A stretch of 37,644 nt of DNA. Origin: SIG299 sp964544055 (GTDB lineage Bacteria; Bacillota; Clostridia; Lachnospirales; Lachnospiraceae). Location of the stretch: assembly GCA_964544055.1 (NCBI GenBank), contig CAZJAA010000032.1, positions 1 to 37,644 on the forward strand, read 5' to 3'. Positions 1 to 7,594 of the stretch are shown here, one piece after another; the first letter of the stretch is position 1; each line of letters starts with the position of its first letter. The position numbers and the translations under genes were made by a program. The notes beneath the pieces are model-generated. The model had not been told where the DNA came from. It did not search any database and saw only the letters and a program-made list of their open reading frames with translations.

Positions 1-51
1 ATCAAAAAGTACGGCTTTGCGTTTGAGGGAAAAACGGTGTTAATTGGGTAA
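1..51 (+). CDS. C-terminal tail of an unidentified upstream gene (partial)
   Basis: The first 51 bases read open in frame 1 for 16 codons and end in TAA. The residues (ending GFAFEGKTVLIG) are too few to identify a family. It is called only because the window opens inside an open frame and a small 6-bp hairpin (57-73) follows the stop. It could equally be a chance open frame. Confidence 0.35.
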   Translation: MKKYGFAFEGKTVLIG

Positions 52-158
52 GGAAAGTCTATTTCATATAGACATATCGGAATAACTGAGAAAAAAGACA
101 GGATATAGAACATTCCTTTTGCCTATTCTTAAATTTTACTAAAAAATCTCAAAGGCAT

Positions 159-188
159 TTGACTTTTCTTTTTCGCATATAGTATACT
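159..188 (+). promoter_or_regulatory. Predicted sigma-A promoter of the DUF1538/PII-like unit
   Basis: A -35 box TTGACT (159-164) and a -10 box TATACT (183-188) are separated by 18 bp. It lies about 60 bp before the DUF1538 start and is the only good promoter in the 52-251 gap. Confidence 0.6.
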
Positions 189-251
189 AAAAATGGATAT
201 CGTTAGATGTAGATAAAAACGATTCAAAAATACAAAAAAAGGATGATGCAT

Positions 252-1775
252 GTGAGACAAAACAAATTATTGCTGGAAAAGGTGTATGAATCCATTTCTG
301 CTGTATTGCCGATTACGGTAATCGTACTCGTGCTGAGTATCAGTATTGCACCGCTAACGCCGGGAACCTGGACGTTATTTTTCTTTGGTGCGTTGCTACT
401 TATTTTTGGTATGGGTTTTTTTACACTGGGTGTGGATATGTCCATGATTCCCATGGGAGAGGGCATCGGTGTGATGATGAGCAAGGCAAAAAAACAGGCA
501 TTGCCGTTAGCAGTCTGTTTTGTGCTGGGTGTGGTAATTACCATTGCCGAGCCTGATTTAACGGTGCTTGCAAATCAGGTGTCTTCCATTCCCAACATGG
601 TACTTATTTTAACAGTGGCAGTAGGAGTAGGATTATTCCTGATGCTGTCACAGTTTCGTATTCAGAAGCAGATACCCTTATCTTATCTGCTGGTGTTCTT
701 TTATGTGATTATATTTATTCTGGCGTTTATTATTCCGGAAAATTTTGTCCCGGTGTCCTTTGACTCCGGTGGTGTAACAACAGGACCGATTACGGTTCCG
801 TTTATTATGGCACTTGGTATTGGTATGGCTTCTGTCCGCAGCGACAAAAATTCCAGTACGGACAGCTTCGGTCTGACGGCTCTTTGCAGTGTGGGACCAA
901 TCCTTGCAGTTATGCTTCTTGGCATCTGCTATAAGCCGCAGGATGCAGCATATACGCCGGTTTCCATTATGGAGCTTGATACAACCAGAGCGGTGGCACA
1001 GGAATTCGCAAAGGCACTTCCGGTTTATGCAGAAGAAGTTGCAGTGGCTATTGTGCCGATTATTGTTCTGTTTTTAATATTCCAGGCAATTTCCAGAAGA
1101 TTCCACAAGCACCAGATTCTGCGAATTGTGCTTGGTATCATTTATACTTATGTTGGTCTGGTCATGTTTTTAACCGGTGTGAATGTAGGGTTTATGCCGG
1201 CAGGTCAGTTTATCGGGCAGTCGGTAGCCGGAAGCTCTACTCCGTATCTTCTGATTCCGATTGGTGCACTGATTGGTTACTTTATTGTTAAGGCAGAGCC
1301 TGCGGTACGCGTGCTTACCAAGCAGGTAGAAGAAATCACCAACGGCTCGATTTCACAAAAGTCCATTGGCACTGCGCTTTCCATTGGTATTGCAGCCTCG
1401 GTAGGACTTGCCATGCTTCGTATTTTAACCGGTCTGAATATTATGTACTTTTTAGTGCCGGGTTATGCAATTTCACTTATTATGACATTTTTTGTTCCGC
1501 AGATTTTTACCGGTATTGCATTTGACTCCGGTGGTGTTGCCAGTGGTCCAATGACCACCACCTTTCTGCTTCCGCTTGCCATGGGTGCCTGTGAAGCAGT
1601 TGGTGGCAATATTTTAACCGATGCGTTCGGCATCGTGGCAATGGTTGCCATGACTCCACTGCTAACCATTCAGCTGCTTGGTCTATACAGCAAGCTGAAG
1701 AAGAAATTGATTAAACATCAGCAGATTGAACTTTCGCATCTGGATGACTGTATCGTATTTTTTGATGAGATGTAG
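252..1775 (+). CDS. DUF1538 family polytopic membrane protein
   Basis: This is a hydrophobic inner-membrane protein of about 507 residues belonging to the DUF1538 family, whose transport substrate is not established. It is an internal duplication: the signature FDSGGV followed by a GP motif occurs at nucleotides 759 and 1521, exactly 254 codons apart, so each half forms one DUF1538 unit of several membrane helices. I chose GTG 252 because AAAGGA (238-243) then sits 8 nt upstream; the in-frame ATGs at 243 and 246 lie on top of that ribosome binding site. The gene is followed after 15 bp by a tandem PII-like protein, which suggests a transporter controlled by a PII-type sensor, as AmtB is by GlnK. 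Family membership is seen clearly; the transport role and its control are inferred. Confidence 0.88.
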   Translation: MRQNKLLLEKVYESISAVLPITVIVLVLSISIAPLTPGTWTLFFFGALLLIFGMGFFTLGVDMSMIPMGEGIGVMMSKAKKQALPLAVCFVLGVVITIAEPDLTVLANQVSSIPNMVLILTVAVGVGLFLMLSQFRIQKQIPLSYLLVFFYVIIFILAFIIPENFVPVSFDSGGVTTGPITVPFIMALGIGMASVRSDKNSSTDSFGLTALCSVGPILAVMLLGICYKPQDAAYTPVSIMELDTTRAVAQEFAKALPVYAEEVAVAIVPIIVLFLIFQAISRRFHKHQILRIVLGIIYTYVGLVMFLTGVNVGFMPAGQFIGQSVAGSSTPYLLIPIGALIGYFIVKAEPAVRVLTKQVEEITNGSISQKSIGTALSIGIAASVGLAMLRILTGLNIMYFLVPGYAISLIMTFFVPQIFTGIAFDSGGVASGPMTTTFLLPLAMGACEAVGGNILTDAFGIVAMVAMTPLLTIQLLGLYSKLKKKLIKHQQIELSHLDDCIVFFDEM

Positions 1776-1790
1776 GAAAGGAGGAGGCTT

Positions 1791-2462
1791 ATGGCAAAAG
1801 CAGGTGTAATGAAGCTGATTGTCAGCTTTGTAGAACGTGGTCAGGGTAACGATCTGGCAAAATTTTATGCAGAACACAACGTAAATTTCAATTACCGCTG
1901 TGTTGGCGTAGGTACTGCCTCTTCTGATTTGCTGGATGTGCTTGGTATTGGTTCGGCAGAAAAGGATGTTATTTTCAGTCTGGCATCCAAGGTAAATGCA
2001 GAGCGGCTGATGGCAAGACTTACGGATAGTCTTCGCAACATCCGGGAAAAGGGCATTGTGTTTTCTATGCCGCTCACCGGTTTAAACAACATAGTGGCAA
2101 CGGTGCTGGAGCGTCAGGGCGACGCAGAGAATAGAGGAGGAAACAATATGGAGGCTAATGCGGCAAACAGTCTGGTTCTGGTAATGGTAAACCAGGGAAA
2201 TACAGACGAAGTAATGAATACGGCAAGAGCAGCCGGAGCAAGAGGCGGCACGATTATCCGTTCGCGTTTTATGGGAATTGGTGAACTGGAAGGGCTGTAT
2301 GAAAGCATGCAGGAGGGCGAAAAAGAGATTATCGCCATGGTAGTTCCAACCGCACAGCGTAACACCATCATGGAAACCATCAATAAAAAGCATGGTTTAA
2401 AAACGCCGGCAGGTGCGGTGCTTCTTTCGCTAGGAATCGACCAGATTGCAAAGCTTGGATAA
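1791..2462 (+). CDS. Tandem PII-like regulatory protein
   Basis: The protein has 223 residues, about twice the usual 112 of a PII protein. The C-terminal half (about 125-223) has the PII order: a beta strand ending in QGN, a helix, a GG-containing strand, a second strand (KEIIAMVVP), a helix and a final GAVLLSLGID strand. The N-terminal half (about 5-105) follows the same order, with KDVIFSLAS and GIVFSMPL at matching places, so it looks like a diverged second copy. I do not see a canonical T-loop tyrosine. A strong ribosome binding site, AAAGGAGGAGG, precedes ATG 1791. Being cotranscribed with the DUF1538 gene, it probably senses a nucleotide or metabolite and gates that membrane protein. 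The PII-like fold is well supported; ligand and partner are inferred. Confidence 0.87.
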   Translation: MAKAGVMKLIVSFVERGQGNDLAKFYAEHNVNFNYRCVGVGTASSDLLDVLGIGSAEKDVIFSLASKVNAERLMARLTDSLRNIREKGIVFSMPLTGLNNIVATVLERQGDAENRGGNNMEANAANSLVLVMVNQGNTDEVMNTARAAGARGGTIIRSRFMGIGELEGLYESMQEGEKEIIAMVVPTAQRNTIMETINKKHGLKTPAGAVLLSLGIDQIAKLG

Positions 2463-2473
2463 AAATATAAAAA

Positions 2474-2545
2474 CTCCGATATTCCGTAACTTTTGCGGCA
2501 GCGTTCTGACTGCCGGAAACTGGTGGAATATCGGAGCTTTTTTTT
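2474..2545. terminator. Bidirectional rho-independent terminator between convergent genes
   Basis: A perfect 12-bp stem (2474-2485 with 2525-2536) encloses a smaller CGGCA/TGCCG hairpin. It is followed by a T-run on the plus strand and by TTTTTATATTTTT on the minus strand, so it can end both the PII-like unit and the DUF1846 gene. Confidence 0.85.
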
Positions 2546-2547
2546 AT

Positions 2548-4008
2548 TTATACGCTTTTTGGTTCGTTTGTAACATCACAATGCAGTTTTTTGAAAATCT
2601 TTTTATCTTGCGTGGACAAAATAACACTGGAATGCACCTGACAGCCTTTGAGTTTTTCTAACTGCTGGAGTACCAGCGCAGCTTCTTCGTTGACTGCTGC
2701 ATTGGCAGAAAGAGCAATAAGCATTTCATCCGTATGCAGACGCGGATTTTTACTGCCCAGATATTTTGTTTTTAAGGTCTGGATCGGAGATAACGACTCC
2801 GGAGACAGAACCTTTTGTTCATGCGGAATTCCTGCAAGCTGCTTTAAGGAATTCATTAAAGCAGCGGCACTGGCACCGAGTAAGTCACCGGTTTTTCCGG
2901 TGATGATAGTACCGTCACTCAGTTCGATGGCAACTGCCGGAGCACCGGTTTTGGAGGCACGTTCCAGTGCCGAGGCTACCGGACGACGGTCTGCCGGAGA
3001 GAGGTTTTCGTGGCTCATAATCAGGTTGATTTTGTTCAATTCCTCCTGGGTACGGGTTCCCTCTGCAACGCCGGAAAGTGCCTGGTAATAGCGTCGGATA
3101 ATTTCCTGATGGGAAGCGGCGCGGCAGGCATCATCATCAAAAATGCAGTTGCCGGCCATGTTAACACCCATGTCGGTTGGAGAAGCATATGGGCTTGTAC
3201 CATAAATCTTCATAAATATGGCATTGAGTACCGGAAAGATTTCCACGTCGCGGTTATAGTTTACTGTGGTTTCACCGTAAGCCTTTAAGTGATAAGGGTC
3301 AATCATGTTGACGTCGTTTAAATCGGCGGTGGCTGCCTCATAGGCAAGGTTGACCGGATGGTCTAATGGAAGGTTCCAGACAGGAAAAGTTTCATATTTA
3401 GCGTAACCGGCACGGATGCCTCGCTTGTGCTCGTGATACAGCTGAGAAAGGCAGGTGCTCATTTTTCCGCTGCCGGGTCCCGGTGCAGTAACAACCACCA
3501 GTGGTCGTGTTGTTTCGATATAATCATTTTTGCCGAAGCCTTCGTCGCTTACAATATACGGAACGTTGGTTGGGTAGCCTGAAATGATGTAATGATGATA
3601 GACTGGAATGCCCATTTTGGCAAGGCGCGTCTGAAATTTTGTGGCACTGTGCTGTCCGGAGTACATGGAAAGCACGACACTTCCTACATAAAGACCGCGG
3701 GAACGAAATTCGTTGATTAAGCGAATGACATCTTCATCATAGGTGATTCCAAGGTCTGCACGGATTTTGTTTCGCTCGATATCGTCTGCACTGACGACCA
3801 TAACAATTTCTGCCTGGTCGGCTACCTTCATCAGCATTTGCAGTTTACTGTCTGCGGCAAAACCTGGCAATACTCTGGCTGCATGAAAGTCATCAAATAA
3901 CTTTCCGCCGAATTCCAGATACAGCTTGTTATCAAACTTGCCGATTCGTTCCATAATGTGTTCCGATTGCATTTTAAGATATTTGTTGTTGTCAAATCCA
4001 ATCTGCAT
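2548..4008 (-). CDS. DUF1846 domain-containing protein
   Basis: A 486-residue soluble protein that matches the DUF1846 family in length and in its conserved text. Recognisable stretches are the N-terminal GFDNNKYLKMQSEHI, a central APGPGSGKMS loop that resembles a nucleotide-binding loop, and the PTDMGVNMAG region. The family is common in Firmicutes; its biochemical role is not settled to my knowledge. An in-frame ATG exists 12 nt upstream (4020), but GGAGGAG lies inside that extension and stands directly before ATG 4008, so 4008 is the better start. It has its own promoter (4092-4120) and ends at the shared terminator at 2474-2545. Confidence 0.87.
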   Translation of the reverse strand: MQIGFDNNKYLKMQSEHIMERIGKFDNKLYLEFGGKLFDDFHAARVLPGFAADSKLQMLMKVADQAEIVMVVSADDIERNKIRADLGITYDEDVIRLINEFRSRGLYVGSVVLSMYSGQHSATKFQTRLAKMGIPVYHHYIISGYPTNVPYIVSDEGFGKNDYIETTRPLVVVTAPGPGSGKMSTCLSQLYHEHKRGIRAGYAKYETFPVWNLPLDHPVNLAYEAATADLNDVNMIDPYHLKAYGETTVNYNRDVEIFPVLNAIFMKIYGTSPYASPTDMGVNMAGNCIFDDDACRAASHQEIIRRYYQALSGVAEGTRTQEELNKINLIMSHENLSPADRRPVASALERASKTGAPAVAIELSDGTIITGKTGDLLGASAAALMNSLKQLAGIPHEQKVLSPESLSPIQTLKTKYLGSKNPRLHTDEMLIALSANAAVNEEAALVLQQLEKLKGCQVHSSVILSTQDKKIFKKLHCDVTNEPKSV

Positions 4009-4091
4009 AAGCTCCTCCATTCCGAGAACGTTCCATTTGTTCGCACAGCTTTGACGCGAGTATGGTTATTCGCTCTTTAAAAACAGATTTT

Positions 4092-4120
4092 AGTATATCA
4101 CAACCGAAGAAATTTCACAA
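4092..4120 (-). promoter_or_regulatory. Predicted promoter of the DUF1846 gene
   Basis: Read on the minus strand: TTGTGA (4115-4120), 17-bp spacer, TATACT (4092-4097). The leader to the start at 4008 would be about 80 nt. Confidence 0.6.
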
Positions 4121-4207
4121 CAGAGAATTATTTTAAGTTTTTAGGATGCAACGGTTTCTGCTTGCTGCCAATATTAAAATTCAGGTTAAATGCAAGTGCA
4201 GTCCGGG

Positions 4208-4236
4208 TTGAAAATTGCGTGAAAAAGTGGTAGAAT
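4208..4236 (+). promoter_or_regulatory. Predicted promoter of the GlsB/YeaQ-type gene
   Basis: TTGAAA (4208-4213), 17-bp spacer, TAGAAT (4231-4236), about 30 bp before the start codon of the small membrane protein. Confidence 0.6.
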
Positions 4237-4267
4237 ATCAACAAACAATTTGAAAGGAGATAGAAAG

Positions 4268-4486
4268 ATGATTCGCATTATTTTTGGTATTTTGATTGGA
4301 GCCTTAATCGGCTGGCTGGCAGGTATCATTATGAAGAGTAAGGGTGGCTTTGTAAGAAACGCCATTATGGGTATTCTTGGTGGTGTCGTAGCAGGTATTC
4401 TTCTTCCTGGTTGGCTTGGATACTTTGGCTCTGTGATTGGTGCCTGCCTGGTTATCTGGGTATACGAGAAATTTATTAAAAAGTAA
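4268..4486 (+). CDS. GlsB/YeaQ/YmgE family small membrane protein
   Basis: A 72-residue protein, almost entirely hydrophobic and glycine-rich, with three predicted membrane helices and a short basic C-terminus (EKFIKK). The spacing GWLAGIIMKSKGG followed by GILGGVVAG is typical of the GlsB/YeaQ/YmgE (transglycosylase-associated, Gly-zipper-like) family, which is linked to envelope stress in several bacteria; the molecular function is unknown. The open frame could be extended to a TTG at 4250, but that codon overlaps the GAAAGGAGAT ribosome binding site, so ATG 4268 is chosen. It appears to be monocistronic with its own promoter. Confidence 0.88.
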   Translation: MIRIIFGILIGALIGWLAGIIMKSKGGFVRNAIMGILGGVVAGILLPGWLGYFGSVIGACLVIWVYEKFIKK

Positions 4487-4510
4487 GCACAGCTTACATA
4501 ATTACAAAAG

Positions 4511-4551
4511 AAGGGAGACCCGGCGGAACTTCGTTGTGGTCTCTTTCCCTT
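4511..4551 (+). terminator. Possible hairpin terminator after the GlsB-type gene
   Basis: GAGACC (4515-4520) pairs with GGTCTC (4538-4543), and AAGG with CCTT outside it across a small bulge. There is no clear T-run after it on the plus strand, so the call is weak. Confidence 0.35.
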
Positions 4552-4583
4552 TAAAAAATCATCATGGGAAGTGAGGGCAGAAT

Positions 4584-5399
4584 ATGGACATCGTGCTGTG
4601 GTTCATCATCATAATAATCGCACTTTATTTCTTGCTTGTTTTACCGTGTAATCATCCAAAGTCGATGAAGAATTTTGAGGGCTGGTATTATGCACATCGT
4701 GGTTATTTTGATAATGCTTCAGATGCACCGGAAAATTCAAAACGGGCAATGCGTTTGGCGGTCAATAGGGGGTATGGAATTGAACTTGATGTGCAGCTCA
4801 CCAAAGATGAAAAAGTGGTTGTATTTCATGATTCCGGTTTATGGCGTGCCTGTGGTGTGGACGCAAAAGTAAACAGTCTTACCTATGAAGAACTGCAGCA
4901 ACTGCACTTGTTTGATTCTAATGAAAAAATCCCGCTTTTTTCAGACGTTTTAAAGCTGATTGACGGTAAGGTTCCCATTATTGTGGAGATTAAGATGGTG
5001 AATGGAAAAACGCATATTTGCGAACTTGCCAGTGCGGAGCTTGCTTCCTATAAAGGAGCATTTTGTGTTGAATCGTTTCATCCTTTTGCCGTGAGATGGT
5101 TTAAGAAAAATCATCCGGAAATTATTCGGGGGCAGCTTTCGGCAAATTTTAAAAAGGAGGGACAGAGAGAAGGCGTGCAGGAGTGGCTGGTACATATGCT
5201 TTTAGTGGATGTACTTGGCAGACCGGATTTTGTGGCATATTCGCATAAATCTGCCAACAATATCAGCAGGTGTCTGACAAGAATGTGTGGTGCAGCTGCC
5301 GTAGCCTGGACCATTCGTTCTCAGGAGGAACTGGATAACAATCGTAAAAAATTTGACCTTTTCATTTTTGAGGGATTTCAGCCTGATAAGGAAAAATGA
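4584..5399 (+). CDS. Membrane-anchored glycerophosphodiester phosphodiesterase
   Basis: A 271-residue protein with one N-terminal membrane helix (about 3-20) and a GDPD TIM-barrel domain from residue 35 on. The family residues are present: HRG with H38, PENS at 49-52, ELD with E67 and D69, and the second catalytic histidine H82 in FHD. It is expected to hydrolyse glycerophosphodiesters to glycerol 3-phosphate and an alcohol, needing a divalent metal, at the membrane surface. The orientation of the catalytic domain is not determinable here. GTGAGGG precedes ATG 4584. The gene stands alone between a small stress-type membrane protein and an unrelated coiled-coil gene with its own promoter. Confidence 0.9.
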   Translation: MDIVLWFIIIIIALYFLLVLPCNHPKSMKNFEGWYYAHRGYFDNASDAPENSKRAMRLAVNRGYGIELDVQLTKDEKVVVFHDSGLWRACGVDAKVNSLTYEELQQLHLFDSNEKIPLFSDVLKLIDGKVPIIVEIKMVNGKTHICELASAELASYKGAFCVESFHPFAVRWFKKNHPEIIRGQLSANFKKEGQREGVQEWLVHMLLVDVLGRPDFVAYSHKSANNISRCLTRMCGAAAVAWTIRSQEELDNNRKKFDLFIFEGFQPDKEK

Positions 5400-5411
5400 T
5401 GGAAAATTTTA

Positions 5412-5440
5412 TTTACCGAACAGGCAATTTGTGGTATACT
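5412..5440 (+). promoter_or_regulatory. Predicted promoter of the coiled-coil membrane protein gene
   Basis: TTTACC (5412-5417), 17-bp spacer, TATACT (5435-5440), preceding the GTG start at 5508. Confidence 0.5.
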
Positions 5441-5507
5441 GAAAAAAATTTCTCTGTTATTGTGACAGCCTAATTGTGGATAAATAAAACAGAAAGAAGG
5501 AGTCTGT

Positions 5508-6638
5508 GTGGAAGAGAGTATTTTACATGGCGGTGAAAAAGAACTACAGGAATTAAAAAAAGTTTTGCAGGAGAAAAACCGGTACAATGTGGTTTTGGAC
5601 TCCATGGATACAGCTGTAGGGGAGCAGAAAAAGAAAATTGAACAGCGCAAGGTGGAAATAGAGCAGGAAATGAATCTGGAAATCAAGCGTCGCAGAGAAG
5701 CAGTCGCAGCTCCTTTTTATCAGGAAATTGCTGAAAGTGAAGTGGATTTGCAGAAAGTGAAGGATGAACGCAGTCAGAAAAAGCAGGAACTGATAGAAGA
5801 AATTCGTCAGGAAGAAGAAAAAATATATGCAAAGCGGAAAGCAAATCTTGACAAGCAGAGAAAACTGATAGGTCAGGAAGAAAATATTCCGGGAATTTGT
5901 ACAACAAGGCTGTTTCTTGCTTTTTTCTGTCCAAGAAACGGCAAGGATGCATTGATTTTGATTGGTGGAATTTTATTACTCTTTCTTTTTTTCCCGCTTG
6001 CAGTTTATTTTGGAGTTTATGGTGGAGGTGATACACAGGTTCTGACAACTATTTATCTTGTGTTTATCATTTTCTTTTATACCGTATATCTTTTAATCAA
6101 TAATCTAGTTAAGGATAAGTATCTGGTAGGAATTAATAAAATGCTGAAACTGATGGAGGAAGAGGAAAAGCTGGAAGCTCACAAAAAACAGCGGGAAAAA
6201 GAACTGGAAAATCTGCCGGATTCTGCCCTGGATTTATCGGAATTTGATTCAGAACTGAACCGCCTGCAGGCGGTGATTGAAGAGCTCACCAAGCAAAAAG
6301 CTCTGGCATTGGTAAATTTTGATTCGGACCAGCGACTACAGGTGGCAATTGGTCAGGAGGTGCAGGAAAAGTTTAAGCCGGAGCTGGATAAGCTGCGCAC
6401 GGAACTGGACGAATCCATAAAATCCTATGAAAACATGCAGAAAGAGTACAATAAATTTCTGGATGAAAAGAATATAGAACAAAAATATGACATTCTGTTC
6501 CGAATGGAACCGGATATTTTTAACCAGACGGTTATTGATGAACTTATTTTTTATATGACGCACAGTGATGCAGAAAATATCAGTAAAGCAATTATAAAAC
6601 GGAAAAAGAAGCTTGGGCAGCCAATGCCGTTAATATGA
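5508..6638 (+). CDS. Coiled-coil protein with two central membrane helices, function unknown
   Basis: I do not recognise the family. The 376 residues divide into a highly charged heptad-like coiled-coil region (about 1-130, rich in E, K and Q), two hydrophobic helices (about 146-171 and 180-200), and a second long coiled-coil region (about 215-340). There is no signal peptide, so both coiled coils probably face the cytoplasm from a membrane hairpin. The start is GTG 5508, which has AGAAAGAAGGAG 5 nt upstream; no in-frame ATG fits. Its last 9 bp overlap the end of the convergent SGNH hydrolase gene (6630-6638), leaving no room for a terminator between them. The layout suggests a scaffold or membrane-organising role, which is only a guess. 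Confidence 0.75.
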   Translation: MEESILHGGEKELQELKKVLQEKNRYNVVLDSMDTAVGEQKKKIEQRKVEIEQEMNLEIKRRREAVAAPFYQEIAESEVDLQKVKDERSQKKQELIEEIRQEEEKIYAKRKANLDKQRKLIGQEENIPGICTTRLFLAFFCPRNGKDALILIGGILLLFLFFPLAVYFGVYGGGDTQVLTTIYLVFIIFFYTVYLLINNLVKDKYLVGINKMLKLMEEEEKLEAHKKQREKELENLPDSALDLSEFDSELNRLQAVIEELTKQKALALVNFDSDQRLQVAIGQEVQEKFKPELDKLRTELDESIKSYENMQKEYNKFLDEKNIEQKYDILFRMEPDIFNQTVIDELIFYMTHSDAENISKAIIKRKKKLGQPMPLI

Positions 6639-7304
6639 GCGGTTTCCGATTACATAGGCTAACATACTGGCAATAAGAAAAGCACCATCCGCATTTGGGT
6701 GCAGACCGTCTTCCTGGTAAATGGTATTGAGTTTTTCTTCTCCAAGCTTTAAAAATTCTTCATGCAGGTCAACAAGCTGTGTATTGTTGACTTTGGCGAG
6801 ATGCTTGATGTGAGGAATTAAGCGGAGCAGATAGCTTTCCTGGTGCTTTCGCCAGATGCAGTTACGCACCGGAACCGGAGTTACAAGATAAATGAGCGCA
6901 TCCGGATTGGCAGCTTTGACGCTGTCAATGATGTACTGGTAAAATGTTTCAAACATTGGTTCCAGTGAAATCAGGTTATTATAAGGATCCTGAATATCTT
7001 CTGTGTCATGCATGCCGTCCTGGGCATCGTTTGTGCCAAGCATGATAATATAGATGTCTCCGGCAAGAGAGAGTGCTTCGTCATATTCCGGCTGTAATAC
7101 ATACGGAAGCCCAAAGGTTCTTCCGTTTTCGTCTTCCATCATGGTGACGCAGCTGCAGGTGACACCTTCGTTGAATACAGCAAAATCATCCCCAAGAAAT
7201 TCCTGCAGGAGGGATGGGTAATAGAGGGACGCATCATCCCCCAGACCAAAACCTTCTGTTATACTGTCTCCCATGCAAATGACTTTTGTTTTTTCCAGTT
7301 CCAT
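6630..7304 (-). CDS. Cytoplasmic SGNH/GDSL-type hydrolase
   Basis: A 224-residue GDSL-like esterase. Block I is MGDSIT (catalytic S14), the block II region has the GVTCSC turn, block III is LGTND, and block V is DGLHP (D199 and H202 as the catalytic pair). There is no signal peptide, so it is probably intracellular; the substrate, some acyl ester, cannot be read from the sequence. The frame is open up to 7391, but the extra 29 residues are not family-like and TGAGGT stands 6 nt before ATG 7304. The 3' end overlaps the convergent coiled-coil gene by 9 bp. The best-matching group is the acyl-CoA thioesterase-1/lysophospholipase-L1-like branch, but only at superfamily level. Confidence 0.85.
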   Translation of the reverse strand: MELEKTKVICMGDSITEGFGLGDDASLYYPSLLQEFLGDDFAVFNEGVTCSCVTMMEDENGRTFGLPYVLQPEYDEALSLAGDIYIIMLGTNDAQDGMHDTEDIQDPYNNLISLEPMFETFYQYIIDSVKAANPDALIYLVTPVPVRNCIWRKHQESYLLRLIPHIKHLAKVNNTQLVDLHEEFLKLGEEKLNTIYQEDGLHPNADGAFLIASMLAYVIGNRSY

Positions 7305-7421
7305 ATTAAACCTCATTTCTGAGCGGCTTATTGCGAAGAGACGAAGAAACGTAGTTTCCCAGAAACTTGCGCCGGCAATTAGCTTCCGCATCAGGATTTC
7401 TTTGTTATAAAAATCAGGCGA

Positions 7422-7440
7422 TTGCCGGTAATCCCGGCAA
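7422..7440. repeat. 7-bp inverted repeat in the argG 3' gap
   Basis: TTGCCGG (7422-7428) and CCGGCAA (7434-7440) form a perfect hairpin with a 5-nt loop. Read on the minus strand it is followed within 10 nt by a T-run (GATTTTTAT), so it may help end argG transcription. Confidence 0.45.
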
Positions 7441-7450
7441 CCGTCATTAT

Positions 7451-7488
7451 TTTATGTAATAGGAAATTGCGATTTCCTATTACATAAA
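7451..7488. repeat. Perfect 17-bp inverted repeat with TGCG loop
   Basis: Bases 7451-7467 and 7472-7488 are exact reverse complements separated by TGCG. The arm contains ATAGGAAAT. It lies between argG and the SGNH gene, next to the dispersed repeat at 7528, and is not followed by a T-run on either strand, so it is not an ordinary terminator. A related unpaired half (ATAGGAAAATGCAATT) precedes the second repeat copy near 19823. Confidence 0.7.
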
Positions 7489-7527
7489 AATGCTCTGTTT
7501 TGGATGCGCACTCGTGCGAAAAGAAAA

Positions 7528-7580
7528 TAGTCGCAAGCGACCGCACTCGGTGCGAGAATGTACCAGGGCACATTCTTGTT
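7528..7580. repeat. Dispersed intergenic repeat, copy A
   Basis: About 53 bp starting TAGTCGCAAGCGACCGCA and ending CCAGGGCACATTCTTGTT, closely matching 19839-19892. It contains a GTCGC/GCGAC hairpin, a CGCAC/GTGCG hairpin and a GAATGT/ACATTC hairpin. Copy A lies immediately downstream of argG. No protein-coding role is supported. Confidence 0.75.
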
Positions 7581-7594
7581 TTCTGGTTTTAGAG

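Noticed and set aside
4021..4046. LexA-like GAACGTTC palindrome before the DUF1846 gene
   Set aside because: The half-sites are not at the Gram-positive CGAAC-N4-GTTCG spacing, and it lies in the leader rather than at the promoter.
7391..7573. Minus-strand open frame starting MCPGTFSHR
   Set aside because: It is a translation of the dispersed repeat and palindrome; the same start appears in copy B (19884 downward) where the rest differs completely. No ribosome binding site.
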